DNA of 64,000 nt, from NCBI GenBank assembly GCA_016709995.1, contig JADJLQ010000002.1:620001-684000 (forward strand). The letters are read 5' to 3'. Below the pieces are notes generated by a model. That model was not told where the DNA came from, searched no databases, and saw only the letters and a program-made list of their open reading frames with translations. Each line of letters opens with the position of its first letter. Within the stretch, counting starts at the first letter, position 1. The position numbers and the translations under genes were made by a program. Positions 1 through 9,611 of the stretch are shown in pieces. The DNA is from Saprospiraceae bacterium. Lineage in GTDB: Bacteria; Bacteroidota; Bacteroidia; Chitinophagales; Saprospiraceae.

Positions 1-1
1 C

Positions 2-1012
2 AAAAGACAATATCCCAGCATGAAAAAGTGGGTGCAGTATATGGTGGATAGTAGTAATCAATATCTTTGGAACAAAGGATTTCATTTTGGAGATTGGTTA
101 TTTTATAGTTTAGGTGATGACCGTGATGGCCGTTCGGCAGTTACTGATAAATACCTGATAGCACAATGTTTTTTTGCCAATAGTGTGGATATCATGATAA
201 ACTCAGCGGAAGTGTTGGGCAAGTCTGAGGATCAAAAGTATTATAAAGATTTATTGAATAAAGTTAAGTCAGCTTTTAGAAAAGAATATGTCACTGGATC
301 AGGCAGGTTGGTGTCGAGCACACAGACTGCTTATGTACTGGTCTTGCAATTTGATATGCTGGAAGAAGGTCACCGGGAGGTGGCTGCAAAAAGGCTGGCT
401 GACAACGTGAAATCTTATAACTATCATATCACCACCGGATTTTTAGGCACTCCTTATATCTGTCATGTATTGTCGCGATATGGTTATACTGATTTTGCCT
501 ACAGATTATTATTACAGGATACGTATCCATCCTGGTTGTATCCTGTTAAAATGGGGGCTACTACCATCTGGGAACGATGGGACGGCATCAAGCCTGACAG
601 CACTTTTCAGTCTGCCAGTATGAACTCGTTTAATCATTACGCCTACGGTGCGATTGGTGATTGGATGTATCGGGTGGTGTGTGGATTAGAAATCGAGCAA
701 CCTGGTTATAAAAAAAGTGTGATCCAGCCGATGCTGAGTGATTCACTATCATATGCCAAGAGCAGCACCATGACGCCATATGGATTAATTAGCTCTGGAT
801 GGAATAAAAAATCAAGTTCGACTGAATTTACAATCGAAATTCCTGTAAATACGACTTCTACCATCATTCTACCAATATCTAAAGCCTCTATTATAAAATT
901 AAATGGTATGCCCATCGATACTTATGAAAAAGTAAAAATAATTGAAAGAAAGGATGATAGGGTGTCAGTGCAAGTTGGATCCGGTAAATATTTATTTGAA
1001 GTATCAAAATAA
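2..1012 (+). CDS. alpha-L-rhamnosidase (GH78), 3' part
   Basis: The reading frame is open at the left edge of the window, so this is the C-terminal part of a longer gene; a Met at position 20 is internal. The visible 330 residues match the catalytic (alpha/alpha)6 barrel and C-terminal beta-domain of GH78 enzymes, which remove terminal alpha-L-rhamnose from glycans. Visible family landmarks are GDW, then DGRSAVTDKYLIAQ near residues 36-49, and MGATTIWERWDG near 178-189, whose Glu is a probable catalytic carboxylate. The last ~85 residues form the beta-rich GH78 C-terminal domain. Location is probably periplasmic or secreted, but the signal peptide lies outside the window. The family call is firm; the substrate is inferred from the family. 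Confidence 0.88.
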   Translation, partial: KRQYPSMKKWVQYMVDSSNQYLWNKGFHFGDWLFYSLGDDRDGRSAVTDKYLIAQCFFANSVDIMINSAEVLGKSEDQKYYKDLLNKVKSAFRKEYVTGSGRLVSSTQTAYVLVLQFDMLEEGHREVAAKRLADNVKSYNYHITTGFLGTPYICHVLSRYGYTDFAYRLLLQDTYPSWLYPVKMGATTIWERWDGIKPDSTFQSASMNSFNHYAYGAIGDWMYRVVCGLEIEQPGYKKSVIQPMLSDSLSYAKSSTMTPYGLISSGWNKKSSSTEFTIEIPVNTTSTIILPISKASIIKLNGMPIDTYEKVKIIERKDDRVSVQVGSGKYLFEVSK

Positions 1013-1100
1013 TATTAGGAGGTCATTTCTAACATATATAAGTTACAGATGACTATTTGGTTAATTTTTAGATATTTGTCTGAATATTACCATTTAAAAC

Positions 1101-1910
1101 ATGGAGCTGAAAGAACCCTTAATGATAATAAAAATTGGTGGCAATGTATTGGACCATCATGAGGACACTATTGATTTTTTACAAAAACTGATAAAATATC
1201 CCAACCGAAAAATATTAGTTCATGGTGGTGGAAAGATCGCCACAGACCTATCTGCTCGATTAGGTATAGACACCAGGATGGTCGATGGTAGGAGGATCAC
1301 TGATTTTGAAACGTTAAAGATCGCCACCATGGTCTATGCCGGCTGGACCAATAAAAGCCTGGTGGCACATCTGCAATCCATGGAAGTAAATGCACTAGGG
1401 TTGAGCGGCGCTGACCTTAACCTTATACAAGCCAATAAAAGAGAGAATCGGGATATAGACTATGGATGGGTTGGAGATGTGGCCCGCGTCTACGTAAAAA
1501 GATGGGCTTTCCTTTTAGAAAACGGAGTGTTGCCCGTATTGTGTGCCATCACTCATGATAATAAAGGGCATTTGCTCAATACTAATGCAGATACCATAGC
1601 CTCAGAACTGGCAATAGCTTTATCTACGAAATATCCCGTTCAATTAATCTATTGCTTCGAGAAAAAGGGGGTGATGCTGGATCAGAATGATGAGGACAGC
1701 GTATTGACCAGATTAGACCGTGAGCGCTTTTTAAAACTGAAAGATCAAGGCATTATTTCAAAGGGTATGATTCCCAAACTGGAAAATGCATTCAAAGCTT
1801 CCGCTAAAGGTCTCAATGATGTTTATATTTGTGCTGCCCAGGACATTGATAGATTTCAATCAACGGGTACTCAGATATGCCAATCTCCATTACTCAGCTC
1901 GACTCACTAA
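1101..1910 (+). CDS. argB: N-acetylglutamate (or N-succinylglutamate) kinase ArgB
   Basis: Amino-acid kinase of 269 residues that phosphorylates the gamma-carboxyl of N-acyl-glutamate in arginine synthesis. Family marks are IKIGGNVLD near the N-terminus, LVHGGGKIATDL (residues ~40-51), LGLSGADLN, and the C-terminal GMIPKLENAFKA segment of ArgB proteins. It starts the block argB-argE-argH; its last 34 bases overlap the argE start, which suggests translational coupling. The acyl group cannot be read from the kinase itself. Because the carbamoyltransferase at 50.6 kb looks succinyl-type, the substrate here may be N-succinylglutamate (inference). No Shine-Dalgarno is visible, as is usual in Bacteroidota. 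Confidence 0.9.
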   Translation: MELKEPLMIIKIGGNVLDHHEDTIDFLQKLIKYPNRKILVHGGGKIATDLSARLGIDTRMVDGRRITDFETLKIATMVYAGWTNKSLVAHLQSMEVNALGLSGADLNLIQANKRENRDIDYGWVGDVARVYVKRWAFLLENGVLPVLCAITHDNKGHLLNTNADTIASELAIALSTKYPVQLIYCFEKKGVMLDQNDEDSVLTRLDRERFLKLKDQGIISKGMIPKLENAFKASAKGLNDVYICAAQDIDRFQSTGTQICQSPLLSSTH

Positions 1911-2953
1911 CTGCCAAAGCGATTTCACTGCTTGAAGCACTCATAGCTATTCCAGCATATAGTAAAGAAGAGGATGAGAGAGCCAGCCTATTAGTTGATT
2001 ATTTTAATTCTTTAGGAATCGAATGTTTTAGAATAGCTAACAACGTGATTTTAGGATCGAATCCACAGACTTCTAAACCTATTATCCTACTCAATAGTCA
2101 TATCGATACTGTCATACCTTCTTCAACCTGGCAGAGGTCTGCACATATTCCTACATCAGAAGGAGATAGAATCTACGGATTGGGTACTAATGATGCAGGG
2201 GCTTCATTGGTATGTTTGATTATGACCTATCTGCATCTTCATACAACAGATCAGCCCTATCACCTGGTGCTGGCAGCATCTGCAGAAGAAGAAATATCCG
2301 GACAAAACGGAATCGTACAGGTAATCAATCATTTGGCAAAAGTAGATCTTGCCATCGTGGGCGAGCCTACCGGTATGCAGATGGCGATCGCTGAAAAAGG
2401 ACTCATGGTGGTAGATGCCATAGCGGAGGGTATCTCGGGTCATGCTGCTCGGGAGGAAGGCAAAAACGCAATCTATCAGGCACTAGAGGATATCACCTGG
2501 ATCAGACAATATTCTTTTGATAAGATTTCACCTTACCTGGGCCTTACCAAAGCGACTGTGACGATGATCCAGTCAGGTACGCAGCACAATGTTATACCTG
2601 ATCAGTGCACATATGTAATCGATGTGAGGAGCAATGAATTATATTCCAACAAGGAAATTCTCGATCTCCTGCAATCAGGGGTACAGTCTATTTTGAAAGC
2701 CAGGTCGTTTAGGTTAAATTCATCGACTATCGACGCACATCACCCCATCGTGATCAAAGGGACCTTCCTGGGACTTTCTGCCTATGGATCGCCTACCTTG
2801 TCTGATCAGGCATTGATGCCTTATACTTCTATCAAAATAGGACCCGGCGATTCAGCCAGGTCACATACCGCTGATGAATTTATCACCCGGGAGGAAATAA
2901 GGCTGGGGATCAAAACTTATATCGACCTATTGGACGGATTAATCTTAAACTGA
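1877..2953 (+). CDS. argE: M20 metallopeptidase-family acyl-ornithine deacylase (ArgE-like)
   Basis: M20 family zinc hydrolase, 358 residues. The dinuclear zinc ligands are visible: His in NSHIDTV (~75), Asp in GTNDAG (~105), Glu-Glu in SAEEEISGQNG (~140), GEPT (~165) and the late His in PGDSARSHTADEF (~325). M20 relatives include ArgE, DapE and carboxypeptidases. Its position between argB and argH, with a 34-base overlap with the former and a 4-base gap to the latter, makes removal of the acyl group from N-acyl-ornithine or N-acyl-citrulline the best call. With an acylornithine carbamoyltransferase in the pathway, the true substrate is probably N-acyl- or N-succinyl-citrulline (inference from pathway logic). 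Confidence 0.83.
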   Translation: MPISITQLDSLTAKAISLLEALIAIPAYSKEEDERASLLVDYFNSLGIECFRIANNVILGSNPQTSKPIILLNSHIDTVIPSSTWQRSAHIPTSEGDRIYGLGTNDAGASLVCLIMTYLHLHTTDQPYHLVLAASAEEEISGQNGIVQVINHLAKVDLAIVGEPTGMQMAIAEKGLMVVDAIAEGISGHAAREEGKNAIYQALEDITWIRQYSFDKISPYLGLTKATVTMIQSGTQHNVIPDQCTYVIDVRSNELYSNKEILDLLQSGVQSILKARSFRLNSSTIDAHHPIVIKGTFLGLSAYGSPTLSDQALMPYTSIKIGPGDSARSHTADEFITREEIRLGIKTYIDLLDGLILN

Positions 2954-2957
2954 CAAA

Positions 2958-4295
2958 ATGAAACTTTGGGATAAAAACAATACAACAGATGACTTAGTGG
3001 AGGCTTTCACAGTAGGACAGGACAGAGCACTGGATTTGTTGTTGGCACCCTATGACGCCTTGGCTTCTATCGCTCATGTGATGATGTTGGATGAAGTAGG
3101 ATTGTTGGACAAAGCGGAAGCAAAATCTATAGTCAAAGAATTGCAACAAATTTACAAGGATGCTATAGCGGGGAGGTTTGTCATCGAAGATGGGAGTGAA
3201 GATGTACATTCCCAAATCGAACTTTTGCTCACGCGTATTTTGGGTGAAACCGGTAAAAAAGTACATGCCGGCCGATCACGCAATGACCAGGTCCTCGTGG
3301 CTTTAAAACTGTTCTATCGTCACGAGATAGAAGAGATTGTAAAAAGGACCAAAATGCTTTTTGATGAATTGATGAGTCTAAGCGAAAAACACAAGCATGA
3401 TCTAATGCCCGGATACACCCATATGCAAGTGGCGATGGTGTCATCATTTGGTTTATGGTTTGGTGCATATGCAGAGTCGCTGGCTGATGATCTGAGAAGT
3501 ATGCAGGCTTCATTTCAAATGGTCAATCTGAATCCTTTGGGATCCGCTGCAGGTTATGGATCGTCATTTCCATTAAACAGGACCATGACCACCCAGGCTC
3601 TTGGTTTTAATGACCTCCATTACAATGTGATCAATGCCCAGATGAGTAGAGGAAAAACTGAACTGGTATTGTCTCAAAGTATGGCGGTGCTCGCGAGTAC
3701 CATCAATAAACTGGCCATGGATATGTGTCTGTATATTGGGCAGGACTTTGGTTTTATCTCCTTCCCCGATGAACTGACCACAGGCTCCAGTATCATGCCT
3801 CATAAAAAAAATCCGGATGTATGGGAGCTCATTCGAAGCCATTGCAATCGGATATTGGCTTTTCCTGGTGAAATTAGCATGATGATCCACAACTTGCCGG
3901 CTGGTTATCACCGGGATTTTCAATTGTTAAAAGAAGTATTATTCCCTATGCTTCAGTCTTTAAAATCAGTGTTGGATCTTGCCGCATTCATGTTGCCACA
4001 GATCAAAGTCGCCAGTCACCTGGTTCAAAAAGATAAATACCAATACCTTTTTACTGTCGAAGAAGTTAATAAACTGGTGCTCTCGGGAGTAGCCTTTAGG
4101 GATGCCTACAAACAGGTTGGGCTCAAAATACAAGAAGGTAATTATAAGCCTGACTATCACATACACCATACCCACGAAGGCAGCATAGGCCATCTTTGTC
4201 ATGCTGAGATCAATGCTAAAATGGAGTCTGTACTGTATACTTTTGATTTCGATGGCATCCTGGAAAAAGAACAGGCTTTATTGGCAGAAAAATAA
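2958..4295 (+). CDS. argH: argininosuccinate lyase
   Basis: Fumarase/aspartase-superfamily enzyme of 445 residues that splits argininosuccinate into arginine and fumarate, the last step of arginine synthesis. The family signature GSSIMPHKKNPD is at ~275-286, and HAGRSRNDQ (~95-103) and TPGYTHMQ-like PGYTHMQVA (~148) are the other conserved active-site segments. Length is normal for ArgH. It begins a few bases after the argE stop, so argB, argE and argH are almost certainly one transcript. No argG or argC lies in the window. Confidence 0.96.
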   Translation: MKLWDKNNTTDDLVEAFTVGQDRALDLLLAPYDALASIAHVMMLDEVGLLDKAEAKSIVKELQQIYKDAIAGRFVIEDGSEDVHSQIELLLTRILGETGKKVHAGRSRNDQVLVALKLFYRHEIEEIVKRTKMLFDELMSLSEKHKHDLMPGYTHMQVAMVSSFGLWFGAYAESLADDLRSMQASFQMVNLNPLGSAAGYGSSFPLNRTMTTQALGFNDLHYNVINAQMSRGKTELVLSQSMAVLASTINKLAMDMCLYIGQDFGFISFPDELTTGSSIMPHKKNPDVWELIRSHCNRILAFPGEISMMIHNLPAGYHRDFQLLKEVLFPMLQSLKSVLDLAAFMLPQIKVASHLVQKDKYQYLFTVEEVNKLVLSGVAFRDAYKQVGLKIQEGNYKPDYHIHHTHEGSIGHLCHAEINAKMESVLYTFDFDGILEKEQALLAEK

Positions 4296-4456
4296 GCTGT
4301 GTGCATAATGAGGTGCGATACACTGATCGGTTTAACCCAACTATAACTCTAGACACTCAAGGTTTTAGCCAGATACCATATATGTCACAGTCAGTCCGTA
4401 AGCGTCGAACCCATAGGTCAAATAAAGCAAATGCTTATTTTAGGATTAAAAATATT

Positions 4457-4489
4457 GCGTAAGTTAGAGCAAATCAATATCGCTTACGC
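4457..4489. promoter_or_regulatory. 7-bp inverted repeat just before the acyl-CoA oxidase start
   Basis: GCGTAAG (4457-4463) and CTTACGC (4483-4489) are perfect inverted arms with a 19-base spacer, ending 3 bases before the ATG at 4493. It could be an operator or an mRNA hairpin hiding the start codon. Short arms make chance occurrence possible. Confidence 0.3.
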
Positions 4490-4492
4490 TCT

Positions 4493-6781
4493 ATGTCGAC
4501 TTTAATAAAAACATTGGAGGCTTATCCACGACTGAATATTTTTATCCCGCTCATGTGCATCATCTGGGAGGATCAACTCGTATCACCGGCAGAACAGGAC
4601 CTGATGATCCAATACCTAAGCACCCAGGATTGGCTGATGGAAGAAGAAAAAAGCATCCTCCTCCATTGGGTACGACCAGGCCCTGGATATGAACCGCTGC
4701 CTTTCGATGATATGATCCTCGAAGTGAGAAATGCCCTGGTCAAAGAAGGCACACCGTCCGACCTGGGACTCATCGACCTTGGGCTAAAATTATATCATTC
4801 AAAACTGCAAGTATCTCCCAGTCCCATTGCTTCGAGTGCTCTAAAGTTTCAGGATGTCCTTGGCGCGCTCAACCATGAAGCTTTGTATCATTTTTATCCG
4901 GAATGGAGGTCAACTGTCTCACAATCTGCCAGGTCGGTTTATACTTTTGAAGTGGAAGAAATGAACCGCATACTAGATGGAGACCAGGTAGGATTGATCA
5001 GAGAGATTAAAGAATTAATTACCGACGGCACTTTTGATTTTGAAGATTATGGCAACCTGGAGGCATACAGAGCGAAGGTATATCATTGGTGTCTGTTATT
5101 AGCCAATAGTGGGTATGGCGCTATTGCTTATCCACAGAGTTATGGAGGGTGCAATGATATGAAAGCCTATTATACCGTGATGGAGACGATCAGCTATGTC
5201 GATCTGAGTCTAACTATAAAATATGGAGTACAGTTTGGTTTGTTTGGTATGAGTGTGGCAGCACTTGGCACAGAAAAACACCATCAGCTATATTTGAATC
5301 GTATTGGAACACTCGATTTGCCAGGATGTTTTGCTATGACAGAGACAGGTCATGGGTCCAATGTAAAAGGTATCGAAACGACCGCTACTTATCATTACGA
5401 CAGCAAGACTTTTACCATACATACTCCGCATCACAGTGCACAAAAGGAATATATCGGCAATGCTGCCCTGCATGGTCAGCTGGCTACTGTTTTTGCCAAA
5501 TTAATCATCGGTGGCAAAGATTATGGAGTCAGCGCATTTTTAGTGCCTATCAGAGATAAAAGTGGTCAGCCTATGGCTGGAGTGACTATAGAGGACTGCG
5601 GACCAAAGATGGGTTTGAATGGTGTAGACAATGGTAAAATACATTTTGATCATATCACCATACCCTATGAATCTTTGCTGGATCGATTTGCTTCTATCGA
5701 CGAAACCGGAGCTTTCCAAAGCCCGATATTAAGTGACAACAGGAGATTTTTCACTATGTTGGGCACCCTGGTTGGCGGGCGTATCGGGGTGCCGAGGTCT
5801 GGATTGACTGCCGCCAAAGTAGGATTGGCGATCACGATCAAATACAGTGACCGTCGCAGGCAGTTCGGTCCGGATCAGGGCGAGGAGATTCCAATCTTAA
5901 ACTATCGGATGCACCAGCGTCGGTTGATACCTTATGTAGCTAAGGCCTATGCCTGTCATTTTGCCCTCCAATATGTGACCGATCGATTTGTATATCGTAA
6001 AGAAGAGGAAATGCAAGAGATAGAGGCCATCGCAGCTGGTCTCAAAGCCTATGCCACGTGGAATACCACCGCCACACTCCAGGAATGTCGTGAATGTATG
6101 GGTGGAAAAGGCTATCTGTCTGAAAACAGAATTGATCGACTAAAAAATGATACCGATATCTATACCACTTTTGAAGGGGACAATACCGTCTTGATGCAAT
6201 TGGTTGCCAAGAGCAGACTCACAGAGTTCAAACAATCATTTCACAATATCAATTTTTTAGGAGTAGTCAATTATGTTGCTTCGCAAGCAGTCTCTACGAT
6301 CACTCAAAAAAATCCGCTTACTGTCCGCAACAGCGATACCACACATTTGCTCGATCATGATTTTCACATCACGGCTTTTAAGTCAAGAGAGCAAGATCTA
6401 TTGGCATCGGCTGCAAAAAGATTAAAGCGACTTTTAGAGGAAGGAATGGACTCTTTTGATGCCTTCAATGTCTGTCAACACCACTTGATCCAGGTCGCTG
6501 ACGCCTATGTAGATAGAATCATTTTGGAGCAGTTTCATGCTGCTATCGCCATCATCAAAGACAGTGCCTGTAGATCAGCCCTTACCCGATTATGCCAATT
6601 ATTTGCATTGTTTACCATAGAATCGCATATTGGCTGGTACCTTGAGTCAGGTTATATGGAAGGAGTAAAGACCAAAGCGATTCGCAAGCTGGTCAATCAA
6701 ATGTGTTGGGAGATCAGGCCCGATGTAGTAGCCCTGGTGGATGCTTTTGGTGTGCCGGAAAATTGTATGGGTAAGGTATGA
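4493..6781 (+). CDS. acyl-CoA oxidase / long acyl-CoA dehydrogenase family protein
   Basis: At 762 residues this is nearly twice the length of a normal acyl-CoA dehydrogenase. Residues ~150-590 hold the acyl-CoA dehydrogenase/oxidase fold: FAMTETGHGSN (FAD and substrate contact, ~281-291), CGPKMGLNGVDNG, LVGGRIGV, then ECMGGKGYLSENR and TFEGDNTVLMQ (~558-568), the latter containing the Glu that acts as base in acyl-CoA oxidases. The N-terminal ~150 residues and the helical C-terminal ~170 residues match the extra domains of peroxisomal ACOX-type enzymes. It would oxidise fatty acyl-CoA to the 2-enoyl-CoA. Whether it passes electrons to O2 or to ETF cannot be read here. It is monocistronic, with an inverted repeat over its start. 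Confidence 0.85.
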   Translation: MSTLIKTLEAYPRLNIFIPLMCIIWEDQLVSPAEQDLMIQYLSTQDWLMEEEKSILLHWVRPGPGYEPLPFDDMILEVRNALVKEGTPSDLGLIDLGLKLYHSKLQVSPSPIASSALKFQDVLGALNHEALYHFYPEWRSTVSQSARSVYTFEVEEMNRILDGDQVGLIREIKELITDGTFDFEDYGNLEAYRAKVYHWCLLLANSGYGAIAYPQSYGGCNDMKAYYTVMETISYVDLSLTIKYGVQFGLFGMSVAALGTEKHHQLYLNRIGTLDLPGCFAMTETGHGSNVKGIETTATYHYDSKTFTIHTPHHSAQKEYIGNAALHGQLATVFAKLIIGGKDYGVSAFLVPIRDKSGQPMAGVTIEDCGPKMGLNGVDNGKIHFDHITIPYESLLDRFASIDETGAFQSPILSDNRRFFTMLGTLVGGRIGVPRSGLTAAKVGLAITIKYSDRRRQFGPDQGEEIPILNYRMHQRRLIPYVAKAYACHFALQYVTDRFVYRKEEEMQEIEAIAAGLKAYATWNTTATLQECRECMGGKGYLSENRIDRLKNDTDIYTTFEGDNTVLMQLVAKSRLTEFKQSFHNINFLGVVNYVASQAVSTITQKNPLTVRNSDTTHLLDHDFHITAFKSREQDLLASAAKRLKRLLEEGMDSFDAFNVCQHHLIQVADAYVDRIILEQFHAAIAIIKDSACRSALTRLCQLFALFTIESHIGWYLESGYMEGVKTKAIRKLVNQMCWEIRPDVVALVDAFGVPENCMGKV

Positions 6782-6824
6782 TGATACAAATTGGGTGTAT
6801 AATTGATACTTTCAGGTGAAAGAA

Positions 6825-8780
6825 TTATTGAGCATCTTTCTGCTGCTCATACTTTATTTCTTCCAATAAATTCATTGTAGCAGGATTGCTGGGAAAGGCA
6901 TTTAGGCTTTGTAGTGCCATGTCGGCTGCTTTTTCGTAAAGACATTGGTTTTTATATAATTCGGCCAACTTCGACGAAACCGTTTCATTGTTAAAATCGT
7001 ATTTTAAAGCAGCCAAAAAATGTTTCATAGCAGATATCGCATCGTTTTTTTCCAAAGCCTGAAATCCGAGATAATCCTCCCGGTTGTCGCGTTTGACTAC
7101 CGCACATATCGGTACTCCATCGGCCTTGACTGTATATACTGTACCTTTTGGAGGCCAGGTATGATTTAGCAATTGGTCGCGATGAATAAATCGTGAATAA
7201 AAAATGGCATAGTCCCAATCTTTTTCGCTCCGCTCATAATATCGCGTATAGGTTACTTTTAAGTTATGGGAAGTATCAGACAAATACACCTGAGCGGGAT
7301 ACAAACCATTAGTGGTGATCGTAATCGGTTTATGAAGTTTATCTATTTTTTCATGATTTTTTAACCAGGTGGATGCTTCTTTTACGGACAACATCCAGTA
7401 ATCCGTTTCAAAATTGCCATAAGCTTTTTTTATACCTCCAAATAATGGATTGAAATAAGTGTATTGATAGGGATGATATGTAATGATAGAATAGAGGTTT
7501 TCAGACATCAGGCCTAACAGCAATATCACTGAAATGAACCTGAAATATTTAGAGCTGAAAGAAGTAAACCATAATATCCATCCCAGTGAAGCAATCAACA
7601 ACAATGAGGGATATACGAACAGAAAATGTCGCCAACCATCATGCAAGGTAGAGTGCTTATAAATAGCATAACTGATCGGAAATAAAAAGGTAAAAAAGAG
7701 CATAAAGATTTCAAGAAAAGGCAGATCGTGGTACCGTTTTTTTAAAAGCCGGAAGAAAAAAAATACACCCACAATGGAAAATATTGGAATCGTCCGGATG
7801 ATCCACTCGGGAATATAATTCCAGGGCAAGAGAGACGAACTGGAATGCAGTCCACTAAACAATACCGAGATGGTAATCGGCTGGTGCGTAAATTCAGTTA
7901 ACGCTTTAAATGGATTGACCAGGGGATGGGCCAGCGCATAGGGCCAAAAAAGAATCCCTGCGAAATACGATATCAATCCAACTGCCATGGTGTAAGCGAT
8001 GCTCAAGGTTATCTCCCGGGTAGTCAGGGCATGCCCTTGATACATCGATCTCCCAAAGTATATAGCGGTAAATAAAAACAGATAGACTATCAATAATAAT
8101 CCCCCTGCCCTGGTATTGAGGGCTATCATGACCCCGAATACGATGCCCATGATTGCACTTAAGCTAGGTTTTGGTAATTGCCTGATATAAATCGAAATAA
8201 AATATAAGGTCATGATATATCCCGCAGCAAATGGGATATCCTTCGGATTGACCATGGCATCCCCCATAAACCTCGGCGTAAGTAACATCAATAACATAGT
8301 CAGGTATGCCAGGGGCCAGCCGCCAATCCGTTTGGCAAAAAGACTGGTAAACAGCAAGGCGATAAAACCAAACACTGCACACAGAACTCGTCTCACCGTA
8401 TGATAGCTTGGGGTAAACTCGTCATTTTGACCAATGAGTTTGTTGAGCGATACGGCGGTTAAATCAAATAAACCTCCATACAGTTGCATATTGCCTTCCG
8501 GGACATACAAAGCTGAGGTGTCTTTACCCAAGGAGGAATAATAATTCCAAAGTTTTTTTGAATAATCGATTTGAAATTTTTCGTCCCCATTCACTCCAAA
8601 ATGGATGCTCAGGCTGATCATGCCTAATAATGTCAGGATGGATAGGATGGTAAAATTTTTCCGATTATAAAATACAGTATTATCAAAAGAGAATATTGAT
8701 TTTTTGTGAGGAATGCCAGGTGACAGATGATAATCTATGCCAGACGGACGATTTGGTTTGGGAGCTTCTTTTTTTGCCAT
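6825..8780 (-). CDS. GT-C-type membrane glycosyltransferase with C-terminal TPR region
   Basis: Integral membrane protein of 651 residues with a short cytoplasmic N-terminus, the first membrane helix at ~44-60, about ten more hydrophobic segments, and a soluble C-terminal part (~480-651) ending in TPR-like helices. The first extracytoplasmic loop has an acidic NGDE (64-67), the position of the DxD/DE motif in GT-C enzymes such as PMT (GT39) and ArnT (GT83). NPKD at 178-181 is a second conserved loop. GT-C enzymes transfer sugar from polyprenyl-phosphate donors to protein or lipid at the periplasmic face; that role is inferred from the fold. A frameshifted paralogue lies at 23745-25690. A -7 octamer lies 23 bases upstream. 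Confidence 0.72.
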   Translation of the reverse strand: MAKKEAPKPNRPSGIDYHLSPGIPHKKSIFSFDNTVFYNRKNFTILSILTLLGMISLSIHFGVNGDEKFQIDYSKKLWNYYSSLGKDTSALYVPEGNMQLYGGLFDLTAVSLNKLIGQNDEFTPSYHTVRRVLCAVFGFIALLFTSLFAKRIGGWPLAYLTMLLMLLTPRFMGDAMVNPKDIPFAAGYIMTLYFISIYIRQLPKPSLSAIMGIVFGVMIALNTRAGGLLLIVYLFLFTAIYFGRSMYQGHALTTREITLSIAYTMAVGLISYFAGILFWPYALAHPLVNPFKALTEFTHQPITISVLFSGLHSSSSLLPWNYIPEWIIRTIPIFSIVGVFFFFRLLKKRYHDLPFLEIFMLFFTFLFPISYAIYKHSTLHDGWRHFLFVYPSLLLIASLGWILWFTSFSSKYFRFISVILLLGLMSENLYSIITYHPYQYTYFNPLFGGIKKAYGNFETDYWMLSVKEASTWLKNHEKIDKLHKPITITTNGLYPAQVYLSDTSHNLKVTYTRYYERSEKDWDYAIFYSRFIHRDQLLNHTWPPKGTVYTVKADGVPICAVVKRDNREDYLGFQALEKNDAISAMKHFLAALKYDFNNETVSSKLAELYKNQCLYEKAADMALQSLNAFPSNPATMNLLEEIKYEQQKDAQ

Positions 8781-8802
8781 GCTGGTTTATGATTCTGTGA
8801 CT

Positions 8803-8810
8803 CAAAAGTA
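8803..8810 (-). promoter_or_regulatory. Bacteroidota -7 box for the GT-C/TPR gene
   Basis: The minus strand reads TACTTTTG, an exact TAnnTTTG match, placing the transcript start about 16 bases before the ATG at 8780. Confidence 0.45.
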
Positions 8811-8891
8811 TTATATATATCTCAGAGTGGTTTAATGATATTAATGGATATTTGCCTGAAATATAACCATGTTGAAGGGTACATTCTACCT

Positions 8892-9548
8892 ATGATCAAA
8901 TACTTCCAAAACCTCCTGAGTCATCCCGGCTTTTACCATTACGCCAGGCAAATCCTTTTATTGGGGATGCCTCTGAAGAAATGGGCAGAATATGGCAATT
9001 ATTTTGAGCCGGATGAGCGGATTGCTGACCTTGGTTGTGGCCCGGCAGACATTTTGCGGTTTGTAGACAGTAAACGTAAACCTGATTTTTACCTGGGCAT
9101 CGATATTTCCGATCGTTATTTGAGACAAGCAGCGCGGAAAGCCGACAGAATAGGGCTCGCTTCAAAATTTATAAGACTCGATCTCTCTGAGCTGTCCTCT
9201 GATGAAAAATTGCAAATTCAACTCATTGAGCTTTTATCCGAATATAAAATCACCACTGTCAATCTTTTTGGGGTATTGCATCATATCGATGATCGGTCCG
9301 TCATCTCTACGCTCCAGGTTGTCTCTAAAGGGGCTATGGTTAAGTCTTTGAATACACAAGATGTTTTGACCATCCCGGACCAGCATATCAATAATTTTTA
9401 TGTCAGCTTAGATCGTGGGGGGCATGTCAGAGACGAAGACCATTATGATGCTTTGATCAAAAAGACTCCCTGGACATTAAGGGATAAAAAATGGTCTCAA
9501 GCTGGAGTCCGGAGTGTAAAATATATTCATTACAGGCTACACAAATAA
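8892..9548 (+). CDS. class I SAM-dependent methyltransferase
   Basis: Rossmann-fold methyltransferase. Motif I IADLGCGPADILRF binds SAM, followed by YLGIDISDRYL with the acidic ribose-binding residue, then FIRLDLSEL and VNLFGVLHHIDD (motif IV region). The reading frame is open from an ATG at 8835, but the first 19 codons look like noise; I prefer the ATG at 8892, which gives MIKYFQNLL and 218 residues. The acceptor is unknown. It sits alone on the plus strand inside a minus-strand glycan cluster, so a sugar or lipid-linked glycan is a reasonable but unproven substrate. Confidence 0.75.
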   Translation: MIKYFQNLLSHPGFYHYARQILLLGMPLKKWAEYGNYFEPDERIADLGCGPADILRFVDSKRKPDFYLGIDISDRYLRQAARKADRIGLASKFIRLDLSELSSDEKLQIQLIELLSEYKITTVNLFGVLHHIDDRSVISTLQVVSKGAMVKSLNTQDVLTIPDQHINNFYVSLDRGGHVRDEDHYDALIKKTPWTLRDKKWSQAGVRSVKYIHYRLHK

Positions 9549-9611
9549 ATATATCATTGGAATCGGTCTGCCTGGTTGCTCAGCCGTGGTTTATAGAGCC
9601 ATTCCTTACTA

